From Firmicutes bacterium UBA3553 (lineage in GTDB: Bacteria > Bacillota > Clostridia > Tissierellales > Sedimentibacteraceae): a stretch of 64,000 nucleotides of DNA. The notes beneath the pieces were generated by a model, which saw only the letters and a program-made list of their open reading frames with translations, had not been told where the DNA came from and did not search any database. Location: the NCBI GenBank assembly GCA_002381185.1, contig DFOA01000038.1, positions 1 to 64,000 of the forward strand, written 5' to 3'. How positions within the stretch are numbered: position 1 is the first letter of the stretch; every line of letters begins with the position of its first letter. Of this stretch, positions 44,075-52,555 are shown one piece after another. Both the position numbers and the translations under genes were made by a program.

Positions 44075-45903
44075 TAGTTGTACACCCCCTCTGCCACCGT
44101 TGCTATTTCTTCCTGTAATATTCTTTTTATACTTCCTGCGACCTTATTCGCATCCGCTTCTTCATGTATATCACCGAATGTCATCTGTATGCTTGGAGCC
44201 AGTGTTGCAGTACTGAATTGATTAATATAATCTCTCTCGGCAATATCTCTCAGATATTGTAAATCTTCATCAGCCATATTTACTTTTACGCTACCGTTTG
44301 AGCCTGTACCTTCAACTGCTGATGTTCCAAAACTGCTTAGCTCTAAATCAAATCCTCCTGTAAGTTTATCTGTTAAATTACCTAATGTGTCGCTCATGTA
44401 ATTTGAAATATTTTTACCTGTGTTACTGCCCTTTGCAAAAGCATCGGAATAGTCCATAAACTCTTTAGTTTTTACATACTCTGTCCATTCGGATTCATTT
44501 TTTATTTTTTCAGATTCTCCTGCAATTTCATCCTTAAAATTACCTAATCCACTTGTTATATCTACTTCCACACACGGAATTTTGTTAATTACATCCTCAA
44601 TTCCTTGTGCCATTTTCTCTATAAATCCTAAAACATTTACAACCAAATCATAAAATAAGATTTGTATAGATGCAACTGGACTTTTAAACACATTCCCGAG
44701 AAAATTTATAAAGGCAGCTACCTCATTCCACAGATAAACAAAACGGTTGTAAAAATAACCGGTGAAAACGCCGAGTACACCTCCGATAGTGCTGAATATT
44801 TGCTCCCAAGTTGCTCCTAATTGTCTCGCTGCTGATATTACTATTCCTATTACTAATAATATGGGCAAGTAAGTTGAAAGCCATAGACTTGCTTGAGCAG
44901 CTAGGGGAGGTATCATCGCCCATAGTTTTGTTATTATAGATACCAAATATACTGCTCCAATAATGCTCAAAATAGGACCTATAGTATCCCAACCATTTAT
45001 AATAGTGTCAATAACACAACCTGCAATTTTAGCCAATATATCGAAACCTATTGTTACCGCATTTAAAAATTTATTAAACCCATCTGTATTTAACAAATCA
45101 TTAATTTTTGTCATAACAGGTCCGAATGCTTTAGCAGTGACATTTTTTATTTTGTTCCACAAATCAGCAAATGTCATATCTACTTTTCCAAATTCTGTAT
45201 TAATACCACTTGCTGCCATAAACATAGCATTCTTGATAATATCCGATGTTATTTCCCCTTCGGCTGCCATTTTTCCCAACTCTTCATTTGATTTGCCTGT
45301 AAATTTTGAAATGGCATCTGCCATCATCGGAGCTTTTTCCATGATATAAAGGAAATCCTCACCTTGAAGTTTTCCGTCTGACATAGCCTTAGTGAGCTTC
45401 TGCATCGAAGAAGTTTGGTCTGCTGCACTTGCACCTCCAATCTTGAATGATTTTTGTGCTAATTCTGCAAACGCAATTAATTCATCATTGGATTTAAAAG
45501 AATCCTTAGCCATAATACCCATACTGTATATAGCACTTGCCATTTCAGTATAAGATCCTCTTGAGCGATTGGCAGCAGCAAATACCTTGTTCTGCAATTC
45601 TGTCTGAGTTTGCAGACCATCATTTATTGAAGCAAGCCTGGTCGAGGTATTAGTGAATTCATCTATAATACCCATGCCTTTTTTAATGTTTTCAATACTG
45701 GCTAGTGATTTAAAAAGCTTAGTAAAGCCCATGCTTGCTTTTCCTGCACTTGCGCCTGAGGCTTCAAATTTATTATTAATTTTATCTGTTTGAGCATTTG
45801 CCTTGAATATCTTATCTGTCACTTGATATGTTTTTCTAATTATTTTTTCAAGTTTTGAAGAATATCCATCAAGTGAATTAAGAGATAATTCTAATGTCGC
45901 CAT
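44074..45903 (-). CDS. Tail tape measure protein
   Basis: 609 aa with a conserved N-terminal tape-measure domain (GDFLYIMEKAPMMADAI-like and SKFTGKSNEELGKMAAEGEI at about 185-220). Hydrophobic segments lie at about 300-400. The short length sets a short tail. Its ATG (GGGATGG context) lies inside the last codons of the frameshift extension of the chaperone gene, the usual arrangement. Confidence 0.9.
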   Translation of the reverse strand: MATLELSLNSLDGYSSKLEKIIRKTYQVTDKIFKANAQTDKINNKFEASGASAGKASMGFTKLFKSLASIENIKKGMGIIDEFTNTSTRLASINDGLQTQTELQNKVFAAANRSRGSYTEMASAIYSMGIMAKDSFKSNDELIAFAELAQKSFKIGGASAADQTSSMQKLTKAMSDGKLQGEDFLYIMEKAPMMADAISKFTGKSNEELGKMAAEGEITSDIIKNAMFMAASGINTEFGKVDMTFADLWNKIKNVTAKAFGPVMTKINDLLNTDGFNKFLNAVTIGFDILAKIAGCVIDTIINGWDTIGPILSIIGAVYLVSIITKLWAMIPPLAAQASLWLSTYLPILLVIGIVISAARQLGATWEQIFSTIGGVLGVFTGYFYNRFVYLWNEVAAFINFLGNVFKSPVASIQILFYDLVVNVLGFIEKMAQGIEDVINKIPCVEVDITSGLGNFKDEIAGESEKIKNESEWTEYVKTKEFMDYSDAFAKGSNTGKNISNYMSDTLGNLTDKLTGGFDLELSSFGTSAVEGTGSNGSVKVNMADEDLQYLRDIAERDYINQFSTATLAPSIQMTFGDIHEEADANKVAGSIKRILQEEIATVAEGVYN

Positions 45904-46489
45904 CCCTTTCTGCCTCCTTTCTGTTTCAATTTGCCTGCTTCCTTTTTCTCCGCCTCAGTTCGAATTTGTATGCTTGCATATATGAATGCCTTTTCTCTTT
46001 GGGGCATTTTATTCAGAACCGAAGGAAGAATATGAAGCTTTTGCAGGGCGAAGTGCGCCAGATTCAACTCTGCATCGCCCTGCTTAATTAGTTTTTTGCT
46101 TCTTCAACATCCTCATTTATATCCGTATCAAGGCTGCTTAGTTTTTGTACGGCCTGCGACAGCTCTGCATATTCTCCTACAAGCAGCATTTTTTGAAGCA
46201 GCGCAGATTCACCAAGCACTCCATAAGCATTTTGCAATTCTGCGTTCTTAAGATCCGGAAAAACAACGGCACTGGCAGTTAGAGCTGATACATATTCTGC
46301 CCTGTCGAATGTTTCAAAACCTTTTTTATCCCTTTTGGTAACTTTTTTAATAAGATGCTTGTTTTCCTCCTGCGATATAGGACGGATAACAAACGGAACA
46401 GGCTTGCCATCTTCAATAAACCTGTTTGAAATAATAATTTCCTGATTTTCAACCTTTACAGGATTTAAAAATGCATTTAATGAACTCAT
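45891..46489 (-). CDS. Tail assembly chaperone, long form by -1 frameshift
   Basis: The 133-aa zero-frame protein (46088-46489) can be extended by a -1 slip at A AAA AAC (46091-46097) into a 66-codon extension. The extension runs LIKQGDAELNLAHFALQKLH and ends ...KGGRKGWRH before TAG at 45891-45893. The combined product is about 199 aa. This gpG/gpGT (XkdN) arrangement is conserved in many tails, where the long form recruits tape measure and tube subunits. The product of the extension alone lacks its own start. Confidence 0.82.
46043..46097 (-). promoter_or_regulatory. Programmed -1 ribosomal frameshift signal
   Basis: Canonical slippery heptamer A AAA AAC (46091-46097) in the zero frame, a 7-nt spacer, then a stem of 8 perfect G/C-rich base pairs, GCAGGGCG (46076-46083) with CGCCCTGC (46043-46050). 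A smaller CAGA/TCTG stem lies in the loop. The zero-frame stop TAA follows the slip site directly. Confidence 0.87.
46088..46489 (-). CDS. Tail assembly chaperone, short form (XkdN-like)
   Basis: 133-aa zero-frame product. MSSLNAFLNPVKVENQEIIIS and PISQEENKHLIKKVTKRDKKG match XkdN-type chaperones. It is followed directly by the frameshift site. The short and long forms together assist tail-tube assembly around the tape measure. Confidence 0.87.
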   Translation of the reverse strand: MSSLNAFLNPVKVENQEIIISNRFIEDGKPVPFVIRPISQEENKHLIKKVTKRDKKGFETFDRAEYVSALTASAVVFPDLKNAELQNAYGVLGESALLQKMLLVGEYAELSQAVQKLSSLDTDINEDVEEAKN

Positions 46490-46577
46490 ATAATCATTCC
46501 TCTCTTTTTTATAATTAAAATCACTCTTTTGAATGTTTTAGGCTGCTGAAAGATTCTTCTGTTGCTTTACTTTTAAG

Positions 46578-46620
46578 GCAGGCAATGCTACGTATATCTG
46601 AATACTTGACCATTGCCTGC
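46578..46620 (-). other. 10-bp hairpin between tube and chaperone genes
   Basis: GCAGGCAATG / CATTGCCTGC perfect stem with a 23-nt loop. No T run follows, so it is not a good terminator; it may stabilise the abundant tube mRNA or act as attenuator. Confidence 0.5.
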
Positions 46621-46681
46621 TTTCTATATCTTACAGGACGAACTCTTTCAACAGCCTTGATTATTTATTATATTTCCGTTA

Positions 46682-47158
46682 TTATCTATAATTTTCCGGT
46701 AAATCGAAATAGCTTAATACTTCCATATCGTCAAATGTAAAATCGGTATCAACCGTAACAGGGTCATCCGACTGGTCATCAATCGTTGCAACCGGTATTG
46801 TACCAAACAATACATTCAAAAGTACAACCTCCTGGGCTCCGACTGTAGACTGCTCGTCCTCATTTTTAACCTGTATTTTTATTCCGCTGTATGAACCTTT
46901 CTTTATATAATCTAATGCTTGTCTCAGCATACCGCTGTTCATAAAGTACATTGTCATACTTCCGGTACCTTCTGCTCCTGTCACCTTATGCTGAGTCATT
47001 CTATGTCCCAACATTCTTCTTGCCTGAATATTCAGTTCCAACTGAGCTGATAAACTGGATATTTCAAAAAGCTCCCTGTTAACACCGTCTATAGTTATAT
47101 ATGCTTTGCCTTCTTTTGCCGATATGGTATCGGCCAGTCTAGTGTAATTATTATCCAT
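46682..47158 (-). CDS. Tail tube protein (XkdM-like)
   Basis: 158-aa tube protein of contractile tails. Landmarks: NYTRLADTISAKEGKAYITI at the N-terminus, GHRMTQHKVTGAEGTGSMTMYF in the middle, QEVVLLNVLFGTIPVA near the C-terminus (given in parts). Sits 17 nt after the sheath gene, as in PBSX. Confidence 0.9.
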   Translation of the reverse strand: MDNNYTRLADTISAKEGKAYITIDGVNRELFEISSLSAQLELNIQARRMLGHRMTQHKVTGAEGTGSMTMYFMNSGMLRQALDYIKKGSYSGIKIQVKNEDEQSTVGAQEVVLLNVLFGTIPVATIDDQSDDPVTVDTDFTFDDMEVLSYFDLPENYR

Positions 47159-47175
47159 AAAAATACCTCCCTATC

Positions 47176-48219
47176 TTATGCCAGATTGACAGTAATATAA
47201 ATCTTTTCCACACTGTCAACAGGTTGAATATAACAATCTATTATAACTGCATCTGAATCGGTTCCAGCAGATACAGTTACATCCTCAGCCGTAAAATTCT
47301 GAATTGCGTTAAGTCTCTGCAGTTCATTGAAATATTCAATCAATGTTGCACGAAGCAAAGATCTTCCGTCAGCATTATTATTAATTTTGCCTATATAGTT
47401 TGATTCGAAAATCTCAACGATATCATTATTTATGCCGTCCAAGGTTCTTATAACACGATTTTTCCTGAATACCTTTCCCTTGTCGACAGTCTCAGTAGTA
47501 AGTGAATTAATGTCATATACAGCTGTAACATTCTGAGCTGAATCAACTTTGAAAATAAATTTACCTGCAGTAATGGCGGCTTCCATTTCTGACTTTGTCA
47601 TGCGCGGTACTATATCGACAGCTCCCGCATATTTTCTGCCGGTATTTGATTTATTGACACCTGCTCCCGCAGTTATACCTGCAGCCCATGCCACAGCTTG
47701 TGCTGCTGTTAAAGTTGTTCCGTCAGACAGTCTAACTCCCTGCGTAACATTTATAATAGCTTCTGAATCAGCTACATAGTTAGCAAGTACCCCTTGTATC
47801 TTTTTTCCTTCAGCATCACGCATAGATTCTATCCAGCTGGCTATTGTTAACTTATTTGTGTCAAAGCCCGCACCATCATACGGATATGCCAGTACATTGA
47901 ACTGAATAGTCCTGAGGGCTGATAATGCATTTGTAATATCTTCCGCATTATGTTCGGAGCCTAAATTATATACCAGTACAGTCTTTGCTCCTTTCAATGC
48001 TTCATTTACCAGCAGCTTATCAGTCGCTGCCACTCCTTCAGAATAATTACCCTCTGTTGCGGTAACCGTATAGATTTCTCCGGCTGTACCTACGCTCATT
48101 TCTTGTAATAAAGCCACTGTTCCCCTATCACCTGGTGTAATAGACAGCGGGTTACTGGTAAGAAAGTTTATGTACGCACCCGGTAATATTTTGTTTTGAT
48201 TTTCCCATGTTCCTGCCAT
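47176..48219 (-). CDS. Tail sheath protein (XkdK-like)
   Basis: 347-aa contractile sheath protein. N-terminal ILPGAYINFLTSNPLSITPG and C-terminal AEDVTVSAGTDSDAVIIDCY plus VDSVEKIYITVNL are strongly conserved in phage and PBSX-type sheaths. Its presence makes the particle contractile (R-type), not flexible. Confidence 0.93.
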   Translation of the reverse strand: MAGTWENQNKILPGAYINFLTSNPLSITPGDRGTVALLQEMSVGTAGEIYTVTATEGNYSEGVAATDKLLVNEALKGAKTVLVYNLGSEHNAEDITNALSALRTIQFNVLAYPYDGAGFDTNKLTIASWIESMRDAEGKKIQGVLANYVADSEAIINVTQGVRLSDGTTLTAAQAVAWAAGITAGAGVNKSNTGRKYAGAVDIVPRMTKSEMEAAITAGKFIFKVDSAQNVTAVYDINSLTTETVDKGKVFRKNRVIRTLDGINNDIVEIFESNYIGKINNNADGRSLLRATLIEYFNELQRLNAIQNFTAEDVTVSAGTDSDAVIIDCYIQPVDSVEKIYITVNLA

Positions 48220-48235
48220 TTTTTAACCTTCTTTC

Positions 48236-48661
48236 TTAGATATTTGTATTTGTTTGCTGTTTCTGCATTTTTTCCGATACATCTGTTTTAATTTCAGAAT
48301 AATTGATGTCAAAGGTAAAATGCAGCACATTGTCTGTTATTGTTGCCTTCTTATTCAAAGCCCTGTATTTTCCTGCCAAGTCAAAATTTCTGAGCAAGGA
48401 CATCTGCATATTCCGGCAATCCGGTTTAATTTCCTCTGCCCCTTTATTGCTGAAATATGCAATATCAAAGGATATAGAGCTCTTGTATTTATTGCCAAAT
48501 CTCTTGCTATAACTTTGGTTTGTAATAGATATCAGAAATGATTGTCTATTAAAGTCCTGCGGCATATCTTCATCATAAATTGTATATGCCGGATACAATT
48601 CAAGGAGCTTATTTACAATAGTTTGTTTTATGTTAGTTATCATGTTTTCGGTTTTTTCCAT
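48236..48661 (-). CDS. Tail terminator-type protein (DUF6838-like)
   Basis: 141 aa. ELYPAYTIYDEDMPQDFNRQ and SFDIAYFSNKGAEEI match small proteins encoded just before the sheath gene in PBSX-like tails. Probably caps the tail where a head would join. AGAGGTGG precedes the start. Confidence 0.75.
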   Translation of the reverse strand: MEKTENMITNIKQTIVNKLLELYPAYTIYDEDMPQDFNRQSFLISITNQSYSKRFGNKYKSSISFDIAYFSNKGAEEIKPDCRNMQMSLLRNFDLAGKYRALNKKATITDNVLHFTFDINYSEIKTDVSEKMQKQQTNTNI

Positions 48662-48920
48662 TCCACCTCTTTTCTGAATTTTCTTGAAAAAGCCTTACTT
48701 TTTAATGTAAGAACTGTCCTCCAACTCCTGCTCACATGTAAAAATGTTATATTCTACATTGGTAACTTAATCGTATAAGCAGCTCACAAATCAAGTTGAA
48801 TAATATTAACTATTTTCTTAGCCATAACTATATACCTCTCTTCCATACTTTTCTCCCCGCGGCGGCATTTATCGTCATTTCTGGGATAATGAGATATTAT
48901 TATACAGTGTAATCAAAAAA
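48662..48920. other. Intergenic region upstream of tail genes
   Basis: No full gene. On the minus strand a short frame AKKIVNIIQLDL follows an AGAGAGG site (near 48824), and the stretch LTLKSKAFSRKFRKEVE lies just before the tail terminator gene. These may be crumbs of head-region genes lost from the element. Position of the missing terminase, portal and capsid genes. Confidence 0.4.
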
Positions 48921-48924
48921 CTCC

Positions 48925-49336
48925 TTAAGTGAATAAAGGAGCAATAATGGCTGTCTTAAAATCATTATCCATTGCTTTGGACAATACCATAATATCAGTT
49001 TCTTACCCCTCACTACTATCAACTTAAATTTAAAATTATTTTTTAAGGATCTTTTGTTTTCTATCTGTACAATTAAAAAACACCGCTGGAGGAAGCAGTG
49101 TTTTTAGCCGCGGTGTCATCAGCCATCGCTTTGGACAATACCATAATATCAGTTTTTTACCCCTTACTACTATCAACTTAAGTTTGAAAATTTTTAAAGG
49201 TCTTTTATTTTTTATCTGTATAATTCAAAAGACACCGCCGGAGAAAGCAGTGTCTTTAGCCGCAATGTCATCAGCCATCGCTTTGGACAATACCATAATA
49301 TCAGTTTCTTACCCCTTACTACTATCAGCTTAAATA
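48925..49336 (-). repeat. Three tandem ~154-bp repeats with short frames and hairpins
   Basis: A unit containing CTTTGGACAATACCATAATA and a TTACCCCTYACTACTATCA block occurs at about 48971, 49126 and 49279 (spacings 154 and 152 bp). On the minus strand each holds a short frame starting MVLSKAM: 48925-48990 (21 aa), 49073-49144 (23 aa), 49225-49296 (23 aa). Each frame ends inside a terminator-like hairpin. An AAGGGGT lies 14 nt before each ATG. Between ArpU and the tail operon, so likely a control region; coding is unproven. Confidence 0.7.
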
Positions 49337-49341
49337 AAATA

Positions 49342-49788
49342 TTATCTTCTTAATCCTCTTTCATATGCAAATATATCTCTTGCTTTTTTTAAATATCTAT
49401 ATACTGTGGCTGTCCCTGCGGGAATGTCAATGCTCGCCTTATTAACTCTATCTTGAACCTCGCCCTTTTTCATGTCCTCTTTCGCATATAAAAAATAAAC
49501 TATTTCAACAGCTTGTCTTTCCAGGGTATGTAATTGTGCAATTGTCTTTTCTACAGCTAGTATGTCCCATAATTCAGCCTGTTTATGTCTTAAAACACCT
49601 TCGGCATACATAATAGCCTGCTCCGTAGGTTTACTGATTCCTGTTCCGCCAGACTGCTGTCTTCTCTGATATTCATCAAGAGCTTCTTGATAATATCTTT
49701 TTTCCAAATCTTCTTTATGAGGCTTTCCCATGAAGGCATAATATCTGAATGCCTCTGTTGCATAATCCCTTATGTGATCTTTCTTCAT
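49342..49788 (-). CDS. ArpU-family phage transcriptional regulator
   Basis: 148 aa. Ends with a sigma-region-4-like helix-turn-helix (IPAGTATVYRYLKKARDIFAYE); the middle IAQLHTLERQAVEIVYFLYAKE matches ArpU/sigma-like phage activators. Probably turns on late (tail) genes after repressor loss. Sits between the repressor operators and the repeat region. Confidence 0.8.
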   Translation of the reverse strand: MKKDHIRDYATEAFRYYAFMGKPHKEDLEKRYYQEALDEYQRRQQSGGTGISKPTEQAIMYAEGVLRHKQAELWDILAVEKTIAQLHTLERQAVEIVYFLYAKEDMKKGEVQDRVNKASIDIPAGTATVYRYLKKARDIFAYERGLRR

Positions 49789-49872
49789 CCTACCTTTCCC
49801 CTTCCTAATCTTTATCCTTTCAATACGATAACATCCCAGATGTTTGTGCTTTTTCTTTAATTATCTGCATCA

Positions 49873-50010
49873 AACTCCGTTAATGTAATATCCTATTTAA
49901 TAATTTGTTTACGGATTTTCGTTAATCTGAATTATATTATATACGAATATCCGTTAATGTCAATAGATATTTCTTGGATTTTCGTAAATAATTCTTGATT
50001 TTTCGTAAAT
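49873..50010. promoter_or_regulatory. Repressor operator array
   Basis: Repeats of the motif GGATTTTCGTWAAT or its complement occur at 49908-49926, 49943-49959, 49977-49990 and 49997-50010, plus a half-site at 49873. They lie between the divergent arpU-like and repressor genes and overlap promoter-like sequences for both, as expected for an SOS- or repressor-controlled switch. Confidence 0.75.
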
Positions 50011-50057
50011 ATTATATTAAAATACATTTGTAAATAATTTTTAGGAGGAATTATACT

Positions 50058-50399
50058 GTGTCAGTAGAATTGGAATTAAAAGATTTAATTTTAGATAGGT
50101 ATAAAAGCTTAAGAGAATTTGCAATAAAAATAGACATGCCCTATTCAACAATGGACACCATATTGAAAAGAGGAGTTGATAAGGCAAATATATATAATAT
50201 CATAAAAATATGCAAAGAACTTAATATTGACACAGAAGCTCTCGGTGAAGGCAGAATCGAACACAAACAAACTGACAATCAAGTTAACACTATAGCAGCA
50301 CATAAAGATAAAATTGACGTCGACTGGACAGAGGAAGAGCTTGAGGATATTGAGAATTTCAAAAATTATGTTCTTAGTAAAAGAAAAACCAAGGAATAA
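50058..50399 (+). CDS. Phage-type HTH repressor
   Basis: 113 aa starting at GTG 50058 with AGGAGGAATT upstream. N-terminal Cro/CI-like helix-turn-helix (SLREFAIKIDMPYSTMDTIL), followed by an acidic C-terminus. No Ser-Lys self-cleavage domain, so relief of repression probably needs the adjacent ImmA-like protease. Divergent to the tail locus. Confidence 0.87.
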   Translation: MSVELELKDLILDRYKSLREFAIKIDMPYSTMDTILKRGVDKANIYNIIKICKELNIDTEALGEGRIEHKQTDNQVNTIAAHKDKIDVDWTEEELEDIENFKNYVLSKRKTKE

Positions 50400-50419
50400 C
50401 TTCTCGGGGGAGGACAACC

Positions 50420-50890
50420 ATGACTGCATATGAAGAATTATTACAGACAGCAGATGATGAGGGTATTGAAGTTATAGAGTTTACTTTTAAAAGCGATATT
50501 AAAGGATTATATTCTGATAATTGCATTGCAATAAGCCGCAAACTAAATACTACTACAGAAAAGAAATGTATCCTTGCTGAGGAACTCGGCCACTATTACA
50601 CATCTGAAGGCAATATTGTAGATTTAAAAAACATTTGCAACCGTAAGCAAGAAAGGCAAGCCAGAAATTGGTCTTTTGAAAAACTGGTGACTTTAAAAAG
50701 TCTGATTAAGGCTTCCTTTGAATGTTGTACAAGTTTATATGAGCTTGCTAAATACTTAGATGTGACTGAAGAGTTTCTGAAGGAAGCATTAGATTATTAC
50801 CAGTCAAAGTACGGACTTTACACAGAAGTGGATAACTATTGCATATATTTCAACCCGTTGACCGTGTGCAAATACAAATATAAAAAATAG
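50420..50890 (+). CDS. ImmA/IrrE-family metallopeptidase-like protein
   Basis: 156 aa. The metal motif region reads CILAEELGHYYTSEGNI, with EExxH where HExxH is usual. The fold and the position right after the repressor match ImmA of ICEBs1 and PBSX-type elements, which cleaves the repressor to induce the element. Loss of the first His may or may not be tolerated; several clostridial homologues appear to have the same variant (recollection). Confidence 0.85.
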   Translation: MTAYEELLQTADDEGIEVIEFTFKSDIKGLYSDNCIAISRKLNTTTEKKCILAEELGHYYTSEGNIVDLKNICNRKQERQARNWSFEKLVTLKSLIKASFECCTSLYELAKYLDVTEEFLKEALDYYQSKYGLYTEVDNYCIYFNPLTVCKYKYKK

Positions 50891-51000
50891 TGCTGAATAT
50901 TTATAAACAAGCTGTTATTCCTGCATTTCTATCCTATGATTGTGCAAGTTATCTGTGATACAATTATAGGTCTTTTATAATAGTACGCTATATAAAAAAT

Positions 51001-51024
51001 CCCGGGCATCTCAGGATGCCCAGG
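51001..51024 (-). terminator. Terminator linked to amidase debris
   Basis: CCCGGGCATC / GATGCCCAGG hairpin followed on the minus strand by ATTTTTTATA. Related to the amidase terminator at 31229-31254. Confidence 0.7.
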
Positions 51025-51075
51025 TAAATTTTCCGCACCGAATTACTTCATAGCCGCTGCCTTGTATGTGCTACT

Positions 51076-51117
51076 TTCTTCAAGTTTTAATCCACTTTCA
51101 GAAACGCTTCATCAACA
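51076..51117 (-). pseudogene. Amidase fragment
   Basis: The minus strand reads VDEAFLKVD, stop, NLKKVA, matching VDEAFLKLDENLKKIA of the endolysin at 31361. A short internal scrap. Confidence 0.65.
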
Positions 51118-51138
51118 ATCATCATGGAATCCACTTCA

Positions 51139-52008
51139 TTATATCTCATAAAATTCCGGTTTTTCATCAAAGAAAAAAACTCCAACGCCTCCTATTCCCA
51201 GATGCGAACCCAACACTGCACCGATTTCAAAAATTGTAGTTCTGCATCCTTCAACGGCTTCCTTGATTTTCTGCTGTACGTTTAATGCGGCATCAATGTC
51301 TCCGGCATAGCTAATTCCTATTATTTGATTTGAAAATCTTGAGGTTTTTTCGTATACATCTTTTATCAATGTCTGAACTGTTTTTTTGCTCCCATGTATC
51401 ATTTTAGAAAGCACTATCTTGCCGTCATCCACAGTCAAATAGGGCTTTATATTTAACGCATTACCCACATATCCAAGCGTCCTGCTTATTCTTCCTCCCT
51501 TTGACAAACATTCCAAATCTGAAATAGTAAAATAATAGGTTATATGTTCAACCATAAATTGAATATGTTTTATTATTATATCAAAAGGAAGCTTCCTTTC
51601 AATCATTTTAAGTACCTGAAGAGCAATTAATCCTGTACCCCCGGCACCGCCCTTTGAATCGATTACTTCCATTTTGCGCTGTGGGTATTTTTCTTTATAT
51701 GTATCGATTATTTTTTTTGCAAAGCCGTACGTACCTGACATTTTGGACGAAAAAGACAGGTATATAAAATCATCATTGTTTGAAATACACTTTTCGATCG
51801 CCCTTGAAACAGATTCGAAAGAGACCTGTGATGTCTTGGGAATCTTGCCTTCCTTCATATATTTATAAACAGTTTTTACATCAATATCAACTCCGTCTAA
51901 ATATGAAGTCTCATCTATAGTGATGCCCAAAGGAATTACTTCAATTTCATAGTTATCCGTAATCAGCTCATTTATGTCGCATGTACTGTCAACTATCAGT
52001 TTTATCAT
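51139..52008 (-). CDS. DegV-family fatty-acid-binding protein
   Basis: 289 aa (ATG at 52008, GAGGGGTGTG upstream; an upstream start lacks a ribosome binding site). IKLIVDSTCDI at the start, SFESVSRAIEKC and KGGRISRTLGYVGNAL are typical of DegV/FakB proteins, which hold a fatty acid for phosphorylation by FakA. No fakA is nearby. It is inserted between two pieces of amidase debris, so its host-gene or cargo status is unclear. Confidence 0.9.
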   Translation of the reverse strand: MIKLIVDSTCDINELITDNYEIEVIPLGITIDETSYLDGVDIDVKTVYKYMKEGKIPKTSQVSFESVSRAIEKCISNNDDFIYLSFSSKMSGTYGFAKKIIDTYKEKYPQRKMEVIDSKGGAGGTGLIALQVLKMIERKLPFDIIIKHIQFMVEHITYYFTISDLECLSKGGRISRTLGYVGNALNIKPYLTVDDGKIVLSKMIHGSKKTVQTLIKDVYEKTSRFSNQIIGISYAGDIDAALNVQQKIKEAVEGCRTTIFEIGAVLGSHLGIGGVGVFFFDEKPEFYEI

Positions 52009-52318
52009 TTTAACACACCCCTCGCATATATTTCCAGATAAAAGATATATACTATTATACACCTCAATAATAAAATTTATCTTAATATTTGGAAAATTTT
52101 ATATTAATTTAAAAATAATTACTGCCTGTCAAACAAGTAGTAATTATTTGTACTGACTATTTATATCGGTATCACTGATTGATTGCAGTTTTATAATATG
52201 CCATATTAAGATAATTTTCAGTGACTTTAATGCAAGTGCGCATAGATAAGCACACCTTTTAAAAAGAAGAATATATTGCTATTGAGCATGTCTCAAAATA
52301 ATAATCGAGGTGTTAATT

Positions 52319-52519
52319 ATGAGTTGTGGATGGAATAATGTAGCCGGAACAGGCAACTGTATTACAGCAGAGGAATTTTGCAGAAGAAGATGCACTGGAG
52401 GCAACGTAGCCCCTGATTCCAGCAGGAGATGTAACTTCGTGTATGAATGCTTATTAGAATTATTAGAAGACGCATTAGAAGAAGACAATAATAACAATCA
52501 TTGCTGTTGTAGAAGATAA
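52319..52519 (+). CDS. Cysteine-rich small protein, copy B
   Basis: 66 aa, nine cysteines. Same layout as copy A: CGWNNVAGTGNC, FCRRRC, acidic helix, Asn run, HCCCRR end. Over the shared 56 residues only four to five amino acids differ, while about 15 codon differences are silent, showing purifying selection. The start has CGAGGTG upstream. Function unknown. Confidence 0.78.
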   Translation: MSCGWNNVAGTGNCITAEEFCRRRCTGGNVAPDSSRRCNFVYECLLELLEDALEEDNNNNHCCCRR

Positions 52520-52533
52520 CGAAAACATTAACG

Positions 52534-52555
52534 GGCGGAGTACAAGCTCCGCCTT
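52534..52555 (+). terminator. Terminator of Cys-rich gene B
   Basis: GGCGGAG / CTCCGCC stem followed by TTTTAT. Confidence 0.85.

Noticed and set aside
46682..48219. Second programmed frameshift between sheath and tube genes
   Set aside because: The genes have separate starts with ribosome binding sites and no slippery heptamer was seen at the junction.
48925..49336. CRISPR array
   Set aside because: Only three units of about 154 bp with unique internal parts of gene length; no short repeat-spacer periodicity and no cas genes.
31361..50890. Complete prophage
   Set aside because: No terminase, portal, capsid, replication gene or intact integrase is present.
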